Source: Embiotoca jacksoni (taxonomy: Eukaryota > Chordata > Actinopteri > Embiotocidae). From it: a DNA stretch of 64,000 bases. Made by a program: the position numbers and the translations under genes. Where the stretch lies: NCBI GenBank assembly GCA_022577435.1, contig JAKOON010000026.1, positions 3,736,313 to 3,800,312 of the forward strand. The letters run 5' to 3'. Positions within the stretch are counted from its first letter, which is position 1. Every line of letters starts with the position of its first letter. The notes below the pieces were generated by a model. The model did not search any database and was not told the DNA's origin. It saw nothing but the letters and a program-made list of their open reading frames with translations. Of this stretch, positions 20,838 through 34,200 are shown in pieces.

Positions 20838-23800
20838 GTAAGTCACTGTAGAAATAAAGAAAGACATCTTTACAGAATAATGGCCTGAAAGCTCATCATC
20901 GCGCCGCCTCTTTGATGTGCCTTATTGCGGCGGAGGCTGCCGTAATCACCCCTTCATTGATAAATGATAAAAAATCTAAACAGCAATATGGCTTTTTGTT
21001 TTACTTTTTCAGAGCATAATGACGCCCAGAAGTTATTTTATCACAAACCTCCAGTAAACCAGCAGTCGACTGGGCGTATAACGCAGGCCACGGCGGTGAC
21101 GGTATTAAAATGTGTGTTTTCTCGCCAACAAAACTGCAAATGAGGTGAAATACCTCTTGCTGTAACTCAAGAGCCTCCGGAGGTTTTCGCTCGTCGCCCA
21201 CGGCTCCACCTACCGCGTGTTTAAAAAAAAACAACAAAAACAAACGATTACACGCTCGAACAACAAACGGCGACGAAGTGCGGCTGCTGTGAAAACTGCC
21301 TGCAATCGTCGGAGTCAGCAGTTATGTTCTTTGTGCGGAAGCGGACTGCGGCTGTTTTCGTCTTAATTAAATCGCAGCCGCAGTTTTAGGGGAATCTTAA
21401 GTTTTACGACCCGTGGCCTCGTGAAGGCAAACGTCTGCAACGCGCCATATGGGCTGCAGCGAAGCACGCGCGAGCGAGAGGCAGCAGAGATGTTCACGAC
21501 GGCTCGGGGCTGATAATTATGAGCGGCAGACTTGAGAGGAAACATAATTAAAGGCATATGAAGCCTAGTTGGGCATGCTATATCTTCACAAACATGAAAG
21601 GTTACCCACATTGTTAATTTCTATACGCGCCGAGTCTTGACATTCGGCGTTCTCCACCACTTGCCGCAGCGCATTAAATCTCACTGACATTCATATAATT
21701 CATATTTTATCATGCTTGGCGGTTTGATTTAATCATCACATTTTCTTTGGGATAATTAATGTCAGCGACCTTTCAAAAAAAAAATCAATAAGAGAAATCT
21801 CCTAATGACAAAGCCTTGTCATGAACCTGTAATGACTATCATCAGTCATTCTTTATCTATTGAAAGGCTATTTATCATCGACTCGGTTGATAACATTGTT
21901 CGGGTAGTAGCCGGCCAATACTTCGGTAAATGGAGCGACAGAATCTTTAAAAAAAACAACAACAACAACTAAAGAATCAGTTTCAAAATGGGAAACCTGC
22001 TTCGAAGCATCTTCTTCTTTAGATTCCTAGATGAAGACGTGTGGACCAAAGCACATGGCTCTTATTTTCTAACTGGTACTCCCGTTGCCAACACTGTTAG
22101 ACCACCACTGGTGTGTTTTCATACCACAGAGTATAATTAAAAGTTGTTCAGAAGTGCAAATTTGGCAGAGCAGCTACAAAAACAACAAAAAAAGCCCCCG
22201 GGCGAGGTTGGAGGCACCTCATTATCGCAGCGAAAGGGAGACGCCGAGAGCCAGACAGATTACTGCCAGTAAAAAAAAAAAACAACACACACACAAAAAG
22301 AAAAAACGGAGAACAAGTCATTTATTAAACGATAGCTACTTTTTATTTGAAACTACCAGGCGTTAGCGACGCACAGCAGCAAAGTTGCGGCGGTGCCGGG
22401 ACACCTAAAATAGAGGAAGTACAGACAATAACGTTGGATTGGTCTGATTAAAAAACAACAACAACAACATCAGAATCTCCCACAAACACCACCTGTAGGT
22501 CTGTCCGATGCCTCGACAGCAGCGGTTTCCTTACATTTGAGTTCAGTTATGTTTGTCCGTCGTGTTCCGTTCACGTCAAACGACTTTGACGATTTAATTT
22601 GGACCCGATGAGACAACGCGAAGGAAAACCGGCAACAATGGGCAAATCAGCGCGTTTGTTGTTTTCGGCTGCGGATTGATTCTTTCCCAAAAGAGAGGAC
22701 GTGATTACGCAATCACGAGAACGCCTGTAACTCTCCTGTAATCACCGGCACACCGGGACATTTTTAACAATGTCATTTTCAGTTCTATTAATTTCTGCGG
22801 AGCGAAGGCAGGGTGGCGGCTGCACGCAGACACCGGTGTGTTTGGCAGAAATTCCTCAGAAACACGAGTTGTTTTTAAAAAAAAAAAATTAATCACAAAT
22901 ACAATATAAACAGGAGCCGGTTGATTATCAGTTCAATGCCAACAGCCTGCTGACATGTTGACAGCGACAGCGCTGACGCGCTGTTCTCGAGAAGGTACAA
23001 CGTTTATTGTATTTTAGCGTGATAGCGCCCCCCCCCCTTACGTTTTCCTGATTAGCACAAACAAGGGACAACAGCAAACGCATTGCCGGAGCTGCGCGAC
23101 TTCCTCACGCTGTCCCATGTTTTTGGTCTCGGGACCTGCACCGAGGAAAACCGCCCTTCTTTACAAATTTCACAAATAACAACATCCGCCTTTCTGCTAA
23201 AAGAAGAAGCGGGCGACACCTTTTGTGGCGCTGCAACACAGATGGCCCCGTTAGGAACAGCTTGAGGGGACTCAATGATAGAGGTTGTTTTTTTGTTTTT
23301 TTGATTACATTAAGCCGGGCTCCTCTTTCCTACCGAAACACAATCAAAGGTGCCGCATTATCAACACAACATCTCCCACCGGAAACACAATTTCAAGGTC
23401 TATTTGCGACATGAAAAGGCAACGATACATTCAGATTCAGAAGTCCTGCTATCGCACTTCTCGAAGCTTTTCGGAATAAAATCTTTGAGAATCCAGGTGC
23501 AGCGGAAAAAGGTATTGGAAAACAGTTTGCTATTTCGATTTCTGATAATTAGCAAAGGTCCTCTCACCCAAAAGGGGTCTCCGTTACTCCACTGTTTATC
23601 GACGCATAATAAACAATCGTATGTTTTCTTCTCTCCTCTGTACTCAGCAACAGAAGACAATAAATACAAATCCTGACTGAGAAACGGTCCCATAGTGCAG
23701 CAAAAACACATTCATTACTGATACGACATCCTGAGACTGTCCTCACCAGAAAAAAACAACAGCATTGGAAGTGTTTACACAAATAAATAAAAATCAGCGT

Positions 23801-24091
23801 TCAAATTAAGGAGGGAGGCCTGAGCTCCCTGCACAGCAACGGATACAATGCTTTCAGGCGTTGTTATTGTGGTGGATTTGGCGTCAGATCGGCGATTCGC
23901 CATAACCCCGGCTTGCGCCCACGTCCCGACGTGGATCCGTGCCGAGATGACGAATGAATTATGACGCAAATTAGTTATGAAACTGGAAACCTCTGTGGAT
24001 TTGTCTCCTAGTAACATGTTCGTTATGCAGTTCGAGACAGCGGCTGGTCAGCAGCAGAGGGAGAGAGGGACTGCGAATAGTGAGACGCACA
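20838..24091. other. Unique stretch, possible regulatory DNA
   Basis: The long repeat-poor interval includes 20880-21000 and 21500-21900, both with many ATTA/TAAT and GATAA motifs. A/C-rich simple sequence lies at 21950-21975 and 22270-22305. The frames at 22085-22366, 23083-23676 and elsewhere overlap on both strands and show no recognisable domain. No gene is supported. Confidence 0.35.
21803..21850. promoter_or_regulatory. Two tandem copies of a TAATGAC-N8-GTCAT dyad
   Basis: TAATGAC (21803-21809), eight bases, GTCAT (21818-21822); then, offset by 27 bp, TAATGAC (21830-21836), eight bases, GTCATT (21845-21850). Both spacers are exactly 8 bp but differ in sequence, so this is not a simple tandem duplication. 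TAAT and TGAC cores recall homeodomain and TALE-class half sites. Binding is inference. Confidence 0.4.
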
Positions 24092-24285
24092 TCTGTCTAA
24101 CGGTAACAAAATCCGCCCACCAGAACCTCGAAACCGTATGAATCAGCACTTTACATGTTGTTTGAATAATCTGTGCAAAAAAAAAAAAAATAAACCAAAC
24201 TGTAAACACAATAAATTGCGCTGCAGCTTTTATGTGCCTCACTATTTCCTGGCTCGGAACAAGAAGTTAACCGGCTCTGAGTCTT
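24092..24285 (+). repeat. Dispersed teleost repeat A, internal fragment
   Basis: 'taacggtaacaaaatccgcc', 'gtttgaataatctgtgcaaa' and 'actatttcctggctcgg' match the distal part of the repeat whose proximal part is at 55977-56100. A poly-A run (about 24177-24190) has expanded inside it. Confidence 0.65.
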
Positions 24286-24374
24286 CACCTCACATTTATC
24301 ATACAGACATGACTTTAACTTTATTAATAATAATAAAATCTATGATCACAAACCTGCCTCCCTTTTAACTGATT

Positions 24375-24635
24375 TTATTGCTGCCTTTTCTGTATATCAC
24401 TATTTTATTGTGCCACTGGTATTGTTTTATCGAACTTAAATAAGTCTTGTCTAAATTGTATTGTTTTAATTCTGCCTACTTTCTTTTATTGTCAATTTCT
24501 ATTATGCTTATTACAAATTCTATTAATGCAATCTTGTACATGTTTTTCAATTTAATCTCAGCATTATTGAAAATGAGGGTTAACTCAATATGTTCCAGAG
24601 AATTTAAATAAAGGTTGAATGAATGAATAATTCCG
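24375..24635 (+). repeat. Possible non-LTR retroelement 3' end
   Basis: A T-rich 3'-UTR-like stretch is followed by 'gaaaatgagggttaac' and ends in 'aaataaaggttgaatgaatg'. This resembles the 3' termini of fish non-LTR retroelements, which end in short repeats such as 'aataaaggttaaataaa'. No coding domain precedes it. Family not assigned. Confidence 0.4.
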
Positions 24636-25022
24636 AGTCTAGAAAATTCCCCTTGTGTGAACATCCTGCAGGTCACTAACCAACACCGCACTAACAGAAA
24701 ATATTTAGTCTCTCTGAATACAAATCTTTTCCTACATTTAATAAAGTTGCAGGTGCCTGAATTTGTAAAAAAAAAATATAGTGCTGTTCTATCTCTGTCC
24801 TGCAAACGGGGTACCAGATCAGCAAAAAGCTCAGATGGCCGTTTATAGCAGTTGCTTCAGTGCCTCAACAAACTTTAAAACAGATGACCTGTTGGGAAAG
24901 ATAATCCTTTAATATATATGATAGGAAAAGATATCATAATAAAATCCTGATCATTATGATTTGTATGTGACTATGTAACAGCTGTGTGTTTTTGTTCTAC
25001 AAGAAACTTTTTTTCTGCCTGT

Positions 25023-25023
<1 letters not shown>

Positions 25024-25065
<42 letters not shown>
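25024..25065. repeat. (TAA)14 microsatellite
   Basis: 42 bases of perfect TAA/AAT. It explains the Asn run and the opposing Tyr run of two spurious frames. Confidence 0.97.
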
Positions 25066-25067
<2 letters not shown>

Positions 25068-25315
25068 GTGGAAATAAAATAACAAGAAAACATATTTCAG
25101 AAAGTCAGGGAGAACAGTGCTTTGGTGTGGTTTATCTTCCGAAACAAGTGCACCACGGCGAGCTATGTATAGATACCCGCAGGTTATTTGTAGTGCGGTG
25201 AGCAGAGAACAGGCGACTGATGTATCAATCTGTCTTCCTGAAAAATACCCATCGCCAGAGGAGTGAGCTATAGACCAGTGAAGTGACAAACAGCGAGGTG
25301 GTTTGCCTGGTTCAG

Positions 25316-25351
25316 CAAAAAAAAGAAAAAAAAAGAAAAAAAAAAAGAAGC
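25316..25351. repeat. A/G-rich low-complexity run
   Basis: Repeated poly-A blocks separated by single G form an oligopurine stretch. Confidence 0.85.
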
Positions 25352-28317
25352 AGGGCTGGTGTGTCGGTGGTGTACTGTAGAAAACACATTCATTTGTTTA
25401 AGAAGAGTTTGGCAGGAACACCTCTATTTGTCATGGGGAACACGGCGAGTGAAGGAGTGATTGAGCGGCCCGCAGTCGGTGACCCGCTGCAGGGATTAGA
25501 CGGGATTGAAACAGTGACGACAAAAAGCCGGCGATGAATTGGAAGGTAGAAAAAGGAGCGAGAGACCTGCTTCAGCTTTACGACCTGCGATTTCGTGTGC
25601 TGCAGGAGCATGCATTTCTAAATTAGAGAGCGGGCCTTTAATACCACACGCTTTAAATGTCGTAAGCCGATTAAACGGGAACTATCAGTAATCGGAGCCC
25701 TCCTCCACCTACTAGTCGGCTCAGCACCAGCGACAGACGTGCGTAATTATTGTTACCGTAATGCCCTCGTTGTTGTGGCAACAGTAATAAACATCGGGTT
25801 CATGTCGTGGCACAGTTCGGTTTGGCTTGGGCACCAAATCTCCTCGGTCGTTTTGTTTTTGGTTCCATACAATACGAAAGTTAAGTACGATACATAAGTC
25901 GACTTATTTACGTAACTTAAAAGCAAATCAACCTTTGACTTCTGTGTTTACACGGGACACGGACAACTCTCTGGGTGAAAGTCCAGGGTTTGTTTTCCCT
26001 CCAACCTCCTCCCACATATACCCACTCCTTATTTTGTATACAACATCTCGAGCCCGACGGCTGATTTATCTCCCAAACCGAGCCTATTCCAGATATCGTT
26101 TTTTGCAGAATACAATACAGGAAAAGGTGCTCGGGGTAAATTAGAAAATGCTCTTTTTGAAATAATCCTTGCATTTCCTTGGAGGTATACTGTTTCAGTG
26201 CACTGATGTAAGTTCGGACAATAAATTGTTAAACTGCAAAGCATCCTTCCTCCATCACAAAGTATCTTTGTCACAATATTGGATTTTTTTTTTTTTTTAC
26301 TCTAATATCGTTATGGACATCGTCTCTAAAAATCCCGTATTGATTGGGGTCTAGCTACTTTCTCCTTTGTTCCCATCATAACACAGACACTTTGCTCAAC
26401 CACAATAGTTGGAGCGATGACAATTGATAAACGGCCATTTAACATTCAATCCAGGTCGTATCTTCTTCGTATTGTTAAATGCAGTGTTACTTTCAACATA
26501 CTGGGCGAGATATACCTGACATCCTGTTTAGATTTAGCAAATGTGATCAGCATGAGGAAAACATTTTCTCACAGTTGTCAGTTGCTCCTGATCGCTACCT
26601 TTTCTGTGGTTATGTGAGAACGATGACTTCCTTCCTCTACTTTTCTTCCAATTTACAATCTCCATCTCTGTAACTTTTAATCTGCCCCGGGAGCACATTT
26701 ACGCTCTATTTTCATGACATGGCACGGAGGATTTTGGGGCTTTTGTGCTGCTTAAGTGGCATTTTCACCCACCGCAGGTTATTTTCTTGCCAGTCCCGGT
26801 CGGGTGTTTGTGTGTCGCCCCGTGAACCTCGGCAGCGTGCGAGGAGGGGCGCGGGAGTGGGAGCGTTACGAAGAATCAAACTGCGCCGTGCAATTTTGGT
26901 GAAAAGGATCTCCATGATTGTTACTTGCCGTGGAGAGCTGCTTGCACCGTCTGCTGACTCAGACCACCAGAAGTGCACGAAGCAAAGGAGCGATGACATT
27001 TGGGCATCTGAACACATTTTGTTCAAAAGGATAATTATTTGATTTCGATTTTTGAAAGGAAGCCATTCAGCAGAAGGAAATAATAATTTTCATACATTTT
27101 CATGTGTCTGGTTTTAGTCTTTTATGTTCTTAAGAGATCTGTCAGAACATGTCACTGTGGGGCTTTCAGAAGTGGCTTTTCCCTCTATTAGAGCCTGGAG
27201 GGTGCCTGCCTTTCACTGGGCAAATTGTTGGTTGCAGTCCGCGCATCTGGTGACATAATAATGAAACTTCCGTCACCGTGTGACTATGTTCCCCTAAAAA
27301 AAAAAAAAGAATAACAGAGGGGGAATTTTCAAAGCCAGGGCAAGTGTCTAACTCCCGGCCTCTACCTATTTTCTATAATTGCTGTGCTACTCCTTCGTAT
27401 CCTGCCGAGAAAATTGCTGATAATAGCGAAACAAAAGGAAACTTAGCCCAGTAAATTTCTTAATAACGCAGTTCACTTGAAACCAGGCTAGCATGTTATT
27501 TTGGGCCTGAAAACAGAAACCTGTAGAATACAGGTGCATGCTAAGACTGTAGATGTATGACCCGCAGGTGCTGAATCATCTGCACTGCAGCAATTAATCC
27601 CTATATTTTGGAGTCCTGCCAGCCGAGGGCCCTACTGATTCATTCAGCCTCATTTCACCCGAAAATAGTGTCGCTGCATTAATATTGCAGAACACTGTGA
27701 TATATATCAGCTGCCATGTTGTTTTTTTTCCCTTCTTCATATAAATAACCGATTTTGCATAAAACAGAATTTTTTTTTGTTTCAGAGGAGGATAAACGTG
27801 GCACAAACTGAATTTATCGTTTAGAAAGTCATAAAAAACTAAAATAAGACGCATCAGGCAGGTTAAACACTAACACATCAGAGTCAGTGGTTTGGGTGGA
27901 GAATAATTCAAAAAAATAAACTGTTGTGGTCGGCCAGATGTAATTATCAAGTCGTGGAAAAAGTCAAATAAACAGAATGTTGTTACCTTGGAAACGAGCC
28001 ACCAGCACTACACCTCCAGCAGCTTGGACATTTCGGTCACATTGTTAACACCCACATGTGCAGGTGTAGTTAGCTCAGCTCAGCTTTCACAAAAGGGAGA
28101 TTTGAAGGGCAGATTCCAGGGACCTGCGCTTAACTACTGTTTTTGTTAATTCACCTCTTTTCCACTGCCCAATTAATATTTCCCATCACATTAAAAGTAG
28201 TAATTTGCTCCCTTAAAGTGTCATGAAGATGTTAGAAGCTTCAAAAAGTAGAGGAAGGGAATTAGTTGCATTTTTTTTTTTTTTTTTTTATCTTAAAGGT
28301 GCCAAATTTTACAATCA

Positions 28318-28872
28318 TAGAATGCTGAACAATATATAAATGTTTATGGAGCAACATGTGCTGTCATCCACATAACTTTCAGGAAAGGCCTTGCTTTATT
28401 CACCAAAACAATGCCAAACTGCTTTTTGCATGAATTTCAACAGCATGGCTCTCTAGTAAAAGAGTCCGGGTGCTAAACCGGCCTGCCTGCGGTCCAGAAC
28501 GGTCCTCCAGTTAAAACATGTGACGCATGATGAAATGAAAAATACGACAAAGGAGACCCCAAACTGTTGAGCAGCTGAAATCCCATATCAGGCAAGAATG
28601 GGACAACATTTCCCTTTCAAAACTCCAGCAACTGGTCTCCTTCGTTACCAAACATTTACAGAGTGTTGTAAAAAGAAGAAGTGATGCAAAACAGTGGTGA
28701 ACATGCATCTGTCCCAACTTTTTTGAGACGTGTTACAACTAAATTATTCAAAATTTGACACGTCTTTGGTCTATTTGCAATTAAATATGGGTGTACATGA
28801 TTTGCAAATCATTACACCGTGTTTTTATTTACATTTTACACGGCCTGTCAACTTTTTTGGATACGGGGTTGT
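28318..28872 (+). mobile_element. Tc1/mariner-type DNA transposon, 5'-truncated relic
   Basis: The left part is the decayed end of a transposase gene (see 28401-28700). It is followed by a 3' non-coding tail with 'catctgtcccaacttttttg', 'gatttgcaaatcattacacc' and the terminal 'ggatacggggttgt'. That tail matches the 3' terminus of a Tc1-like element very common in teleosts (remembered consensus). The 5' end and most of the gene are missing. A poly-T run (about 28271-28289) sits near the break. The element cannot move. Confidence 0.85.
28401..28700 (+). pseudogene. Tc1-type transposase, C-terminal fragment
   Basis: One frame carries the end of a DD34E transposase, the enzyme that cuts and pastes the element at TA sites. 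The codon for the second catalytic Asp is AAC (Asn) at 28407-28409, and the Glu codon is TAA at 28512-28514. The two positions are separated by exactly 34 codons, the family's spacing. Other in-frame stops lie at about 28431, 28521 and 28536. From 28539 to the TGA at 28698 the last 53 codons remain open, including 'EQLKSHIRQEWDNIS' and ending 'KRRSDAKQW'. Upstream of 28400 similarity continues but the frame shifts at least twice. It is clearly dead. Confidence 0.85.
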
Positions 28873-31260
28873 TTGACTTTTGAGCCGGCCATCATTTTTC
28901 ATGATGACTATAAACAGCACTACTGCTGCTGTGTATAGTTTTACACTTTTATGCTTAAAGAAATGTCAATATTCGACGTGAATTTTATTTGTATGAACAA
29001 AGAAACTCAAAGTGAATGCGATGCTCTCGTCACAGCTCTGTACGAGTAACACCGATAAGACAGGTATATTGTTATTTTAAGGTTCTGCCTGAAGCGGCAT
29101 CACGATCAATGTGAAACAAAACCGAGATGTTTCATTTTGCTGTGGGTTACCTTGACATTTCAATTATACAGTAATAGGAATATACTAAGAGTGCCGGAGG
29201 AGCATATCTTAACCAAAAAAAAAAAATCTTCCTCCGAGTGCAGAAAAAGGCAGCTGCAAGGCAACAAAGAAACTCATCGGCGCTGCTGCATTTGCATGAC
29301 TCTCCAGCAATCAGGAATTTGTGGAGTGGAGCGCACAGGAAGCCACTTTGATTCGATCAATCAACCGCAATACACCGCGTGATGAATATGCAGCTAAACA
29401 TGGTGTTCCTCTCACGAGAGGGATGACTGAAGAAGTTTTAATTAAGATTCAGAGAATCTCAATTCAACCAGAGAAGCGCAGAAGCAACCATAACAGGAAG
29501 CAGGAAGTTGCAGCAATTATCAAGATAGACTGAGGTGACATGAGAGACTGAAGTAATGTGTGCGCATACAAATGAACAGGGATAGGAAAAATGGGCCAAG
29601 CTGCAAAAGTATAGCCGCGAGACAGAAATTTGAGTTAAAATATGATCCATCCCGCACATTTATTACGCATTTAAATCATCGTGCATTTTGATGACGTGGC
29701 GAATGAGCTGCATTCCTTTCAGCGAAGCACCTGACATAATTGACTACTTCACAGCCCTCTACGCATCACATCCTGACAACAAAGTGCAACTTCTTTGATG
29801 GCCGTTAATTGGCAGGAAGCACAGATGTTCGAAAAGTTTTTCCAACATCCCTTTTCTTCACTCGTGCTCATGGTGTGATCGAGACATCCGATACCACGAC
29901 GGATAAGTGATGATGTTTTCCATCGTGAGGTGAAAAATACTTTATGCTGCATAATCGCTTTGAATTCAAAGGTGCCGCGGCTCTTGTCAAAATCTGAGCT
30001 CTGCGCTTAAAGCTTAAAGGACAACAGAGCGTTTTAGGTGCTTTGATGTAAAGGCCATTATGCCTTTATGCTTTTTACCAACACGCCTCCCTCTCCGGTA
30101 AATGTTGTACCACACACACGTTAGTTTGAGACCTTCGTGATGATTCCTCACACACTGACAAGCCTGTGACGCCACTCAATTATACAATCAAGTGCAGAAT
30201 AAATACTTTATATTTACATCATTTTAAAGCTCGCGCAACAGAGATTCCAGGAATTGGTCGTAGCACGAATGACAAATGACCGGAGGGTAGAAAGTCCTTT
30301 TAAGTAGGTCTGATACTGTGAAAAATGCATGCTCGGCTATGCAGTGCGCCAGGGAGCAAATTTTGTTCCAACGCAGCAGGACTTGCTGGGTTTCCAAGGG
30401 GCAATATTTTATGATTAAGTGCTCTAATGACATGCCTTTAAGGGGAGAAAGGCATCATTCATAATAAACTTTGCATGAGGTTTTCTAGCGCTCCAAACTA
30501 GTCTATACTCCCAGTGAGCCCCCCCCCCCCATTAATTCACTGTTTGCCCAGTCAAATTAAAAGTGGCACTCGGCGTCTGGGTTTGTTCATTCACGAGGTG
30601 GATCTGATTGCGCTTCAGGCCCTGTCAGTGCATGCAGCCTGATAAGAGGCTTGCACGGCGATTGGGCTGATTGTGGAGTAATGTTTTGGCTGCCGTTGAT
30701 GCGAAGCCCATTGTGCGCTGATCAGGCAGAAAAACAAGGTTGTTATGGTGACGAGACCGACTCCGAACTCCGGTGCGAGCAATAATCTGTGAAAAATGAG
30801 AGACAGCGTTTTGACTGGCAGAAAGTTTTTTTTTAAATTTTTTTTATTTCCTCTCATTTTGAATCATTAAACAAGCTTCCTTCATGTTTAATATCAGGCT
30901 GCCCGGAGCGTCCTCGCGCAGCAGCTTACTGTCGAAGCTCAAGTTGAACGAGTACGTGAAACATGCCTTAGCACTAGTGTTTGTTTTGACATCTGTGTGG
31001 GTCGGCACTGAAAACAACTTGTTCTATTCCGACTGCCGGCAAGGCGGTGGGCCTCAATTAGTCCCACCGGTGACGTTGCACATTTCCACCGCGTTGCAAT
31101 TGGAATCAAATGGAATCGCAGCAACTATGAGATGGGCCATGAACCATGAAATTAAACACCTCAGCTTAGGAACAAAAAGCACATGGGATCGCCGTCAGCC
31201 GGGGCTATTTTATTCGTGCTAAACAGCGCTGTCATGCTAACATACTAACCTAAGAAGGCG
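28873..31260. other. Unique stretch, possible regulatory DNA
   Basis: No gene is supported. A poly-C run lies at 30519-30530. The block 30530-30780 has even composition and no repeats and looks like conserved regulatory DNA, on texture only. The 112-codon frame at 30884-31222 has no recognisable domain and no flanking splice signals I can defend. Confidence 0.35.
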
Positions 31261-34200
31261 AACACTTTTTGAACATCAGAGCCTTCACGCAAGTTTTCAG
31301 TTTGCTGATAACAAACCTGAAAACCCTGTAAAACAAATCCAAAAAAATACTGTAGAATAGGCTGAGGTGGAAAAGTAATTCTCCCTCCGCAACAGCAGTG
31401 TGGCGCCGTGTTGAGTTAACAGGTAAAAGAAAAGGTACCGTTTACTAGGAATCAATGTTGATATTTACAAGGTAGATTAGCTAACTTTCAATTTTCAGGT
31501 GAAAAACTAATTTAACAACACAATGTGTCCTCTTACAAATTCAGCGTTACAAACATGTAAGCAGTTTAAATTGCTGTACTTAACCAACACTGTCAATAAA
31601 AGAGGAAAACAAAAAAGGACTCTTAGCAATGGCAGCCCTTCAAATGTCAAGTCAACTGCTGCTATGGAAACACAGAAGATGCTTCCATAAATATCCAATG
31701 TCCAGAAAGCAATTTAATCCTTCTTTAAAAAGTTTAAAAATCTGCACAATAATTGCGGTATCATAAATTCCTATTTCAGGGAAAAGCTCAAAGTGTACAC
31801 CTTGACAGTTTTCTAACATAGCCGAAGCCCTTTAATACAAGCAACTCAAAAGGGAAATAAATGATCAGTGGCTGCTGTAGCGGATTGAGAAAGGTTATGA
31901 ATGTCATTACAGTCCTCTACGGACTTTGTGTGGCGATCTCATTCAAAGTAGTTCATAGTCATGGTTTTGAAAAGCTGAGATCCGTCCAAAATGCATTGTG
32001 CTCGTAACAATGAGGCGATGTGGTTTTGGCCACTTGTAATGCTGTCGATAATCAGATAGGCAAGGGACACAATGAGAGGCAGTGGACCTGACAGCATGGA
32101 GAGCCGGGATTAGACCACTCTATGAAAACAGAATCACTCGTGACAGACACTCGTGGCCTTTCATGGAGACGGCTTAACAATGAGGGATGGGGAAGAAGAA
32201 GAAGAAAAATAAATAATTCCAAGTCATTTCTCTTATCAAACCACTCTTTTCATTTCCTAAGCTCACTATTGAATTTTCTCACTCATGCTCAACATGGATG
32301 ATGGGGTTTCTCTTCTTTGTTATGTGTCATCCACACACCGGTCCTGCCTGGAGGTTAATAATGAACGTTAAAAGAGTGTTGCATATTAATGCCAAAATCT
32401 ATGGAGCCGTACGGCAGAGCAATAACTGTCCTTCAATGGCAGACTGCTGTCTTCAAATAATTAATACGCCTGACTTGTTGGCCCCTCCACACCAGTCTTG
32501 AATCACAATTCAGGGAAGTTGTCACTTGGATTTAAAGGCAACAGTGATACAAAAAAAAAAATACATGTTTTAACTCAATATAATAAAAACAAAAAACTCC
32601 ATAGCCGAAGAAAACCTCGCTGCTGTCAGAATTCCTTCAACTTTAACTGTTTCGAATTAATCCTCATTTAGTCGGGACAAGTTGCAAGAAATTTAACATC
32701 ATTTGCACTGACGTACTGCATGATAAACAGATGTTCAATAAAACACAATTTTGTGTCTTATTTAAAGGAGCTGCCAGGTGCATTACTCGTGCAAGTTTCT
32801 GCACATTCTCACGCTAACAAAAACCTACCCCGGATCCATTTATCCATTTTGCGTGGTAATGTTTCTGCTGCACGAGGAAGACTCTGGAGACTGCTGTTCT
32901 CCTGCATTTCCTGGGTAATCTATACGGGAGATTTCTCAAACGTTAAGGAAGGGTTAGATCAGGGCATAAAACCTCAATAGCACAAAGACCAAATAGGGGA
33001 TAGTTTGTGAACGAATGGCCACAAATAACTCTTACAGTATGATGATAATAGATGTATTATGGAATAAAATAGTCACACGCATCCCTTTTCTCTCACTTCA
33101 GCGGTTTCATTCATCAGTACACCGGGTTATTTCTTGTTGCAGCCTGCAAGGTAATTGTAATTCGAGAATTAGAAGTCTGCAATCGCGTCCAGAGAGACAT
33201 TTTCAAGCATGTTGTTGGCTTAGCTAATATAGAGTTTCGCTATGTACGCACCATCCCAGAGCGCAACACAAGGCTTGACTGAGCGGAGAGCAGGTGTGGA
33301 GCGAGTTTCTAATCCTGCTGCAGTCAATCACAGCACATGCTGCCTCCCGCAGACACGCAAGGGTTTCCCTGGTCCTTCCCGTCCCCACGCCGTCCTGTCG
33401 CCAGGGTTACCCCACATCGATCATACGTGGCTTCAATCATTTCCAATATAATTAGTTTCGTGTTTGTATTTTCAGTGTATTCCACGTTCAAAATGCTCCT
33501 TTCTTCACTTAGATCTTAATGAAATGAAAAAAAAAAAATGAAAAAAAAGAGAGACAGTATTGCGCAAAAATGAAAAGAGAAGAATTGAATTTTCACAGGA
33601 GTCCTAACATTTTTTTTTTTTTTTTTTTTACTGGTTTAACAAGCTTTCCGAGACAAGAAGTGACAGCGCAGATCGTCTCTGCGTCTCTAATCCCGCTGGT
33701 GTGTTGGTGATGTCGAACTTTTGATTGATTGTTTTCTCGACAAAAAGTAACGGAACACACAATAAATTCAATGCTTGATCTAATTCCTGCTTCCCCCATT
33801 TGTCAGCCAATTTAGATAATCCTCTGCGATGTCGCTGATGTGACACCAGTGACGGGCGTTAATATGCAGTGAAATATCGCAACACTTTCAAAGTTAATTA
33901 AACCAGGGGTGTGGATCTTTATTAAGATCAATATTCATTTATCCATCATTTATCATTTTCCGACTGACACGGAGACAGCACAGATACGCTGTTGATGACA
34001 GCGGTGCAGCTTATTTAGGACACACACAAAAAAAAAAACGACAGGAAAAAAAGGAAGAAAAGCCGGAGCAGAGGGAACTGAGAGGAAGCATGAGTCACAT
34101 GGAAGAAAAAAAAAAAAGAAGAGGAGAGAAACAAAGAAATGCCAGATATCAAGTTGGTTTGAAGGCAAAGCAGGATACTGTGAATCCACCAAGAACCCCC

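Larger units (their letters stand above)
24636..28317. other. Unique stretch with simple repeats, no gene
   Basis: It holds the TAA microsatellite and A/G run listed separately, T runs at 26284-26298 and about 28271-28289, and a poly-A run near 27296-27308. The opposed frames at 26712-27042 (104 and 107 codons) overlap each other and match nothing known. The block 27100-27260 may be regulatory. Confidence 0.4.

Noticed and set aside
28511..28717. 68-codon minus-strand frame
   Set aside because: Antisense to the Tc1 transposase relic.
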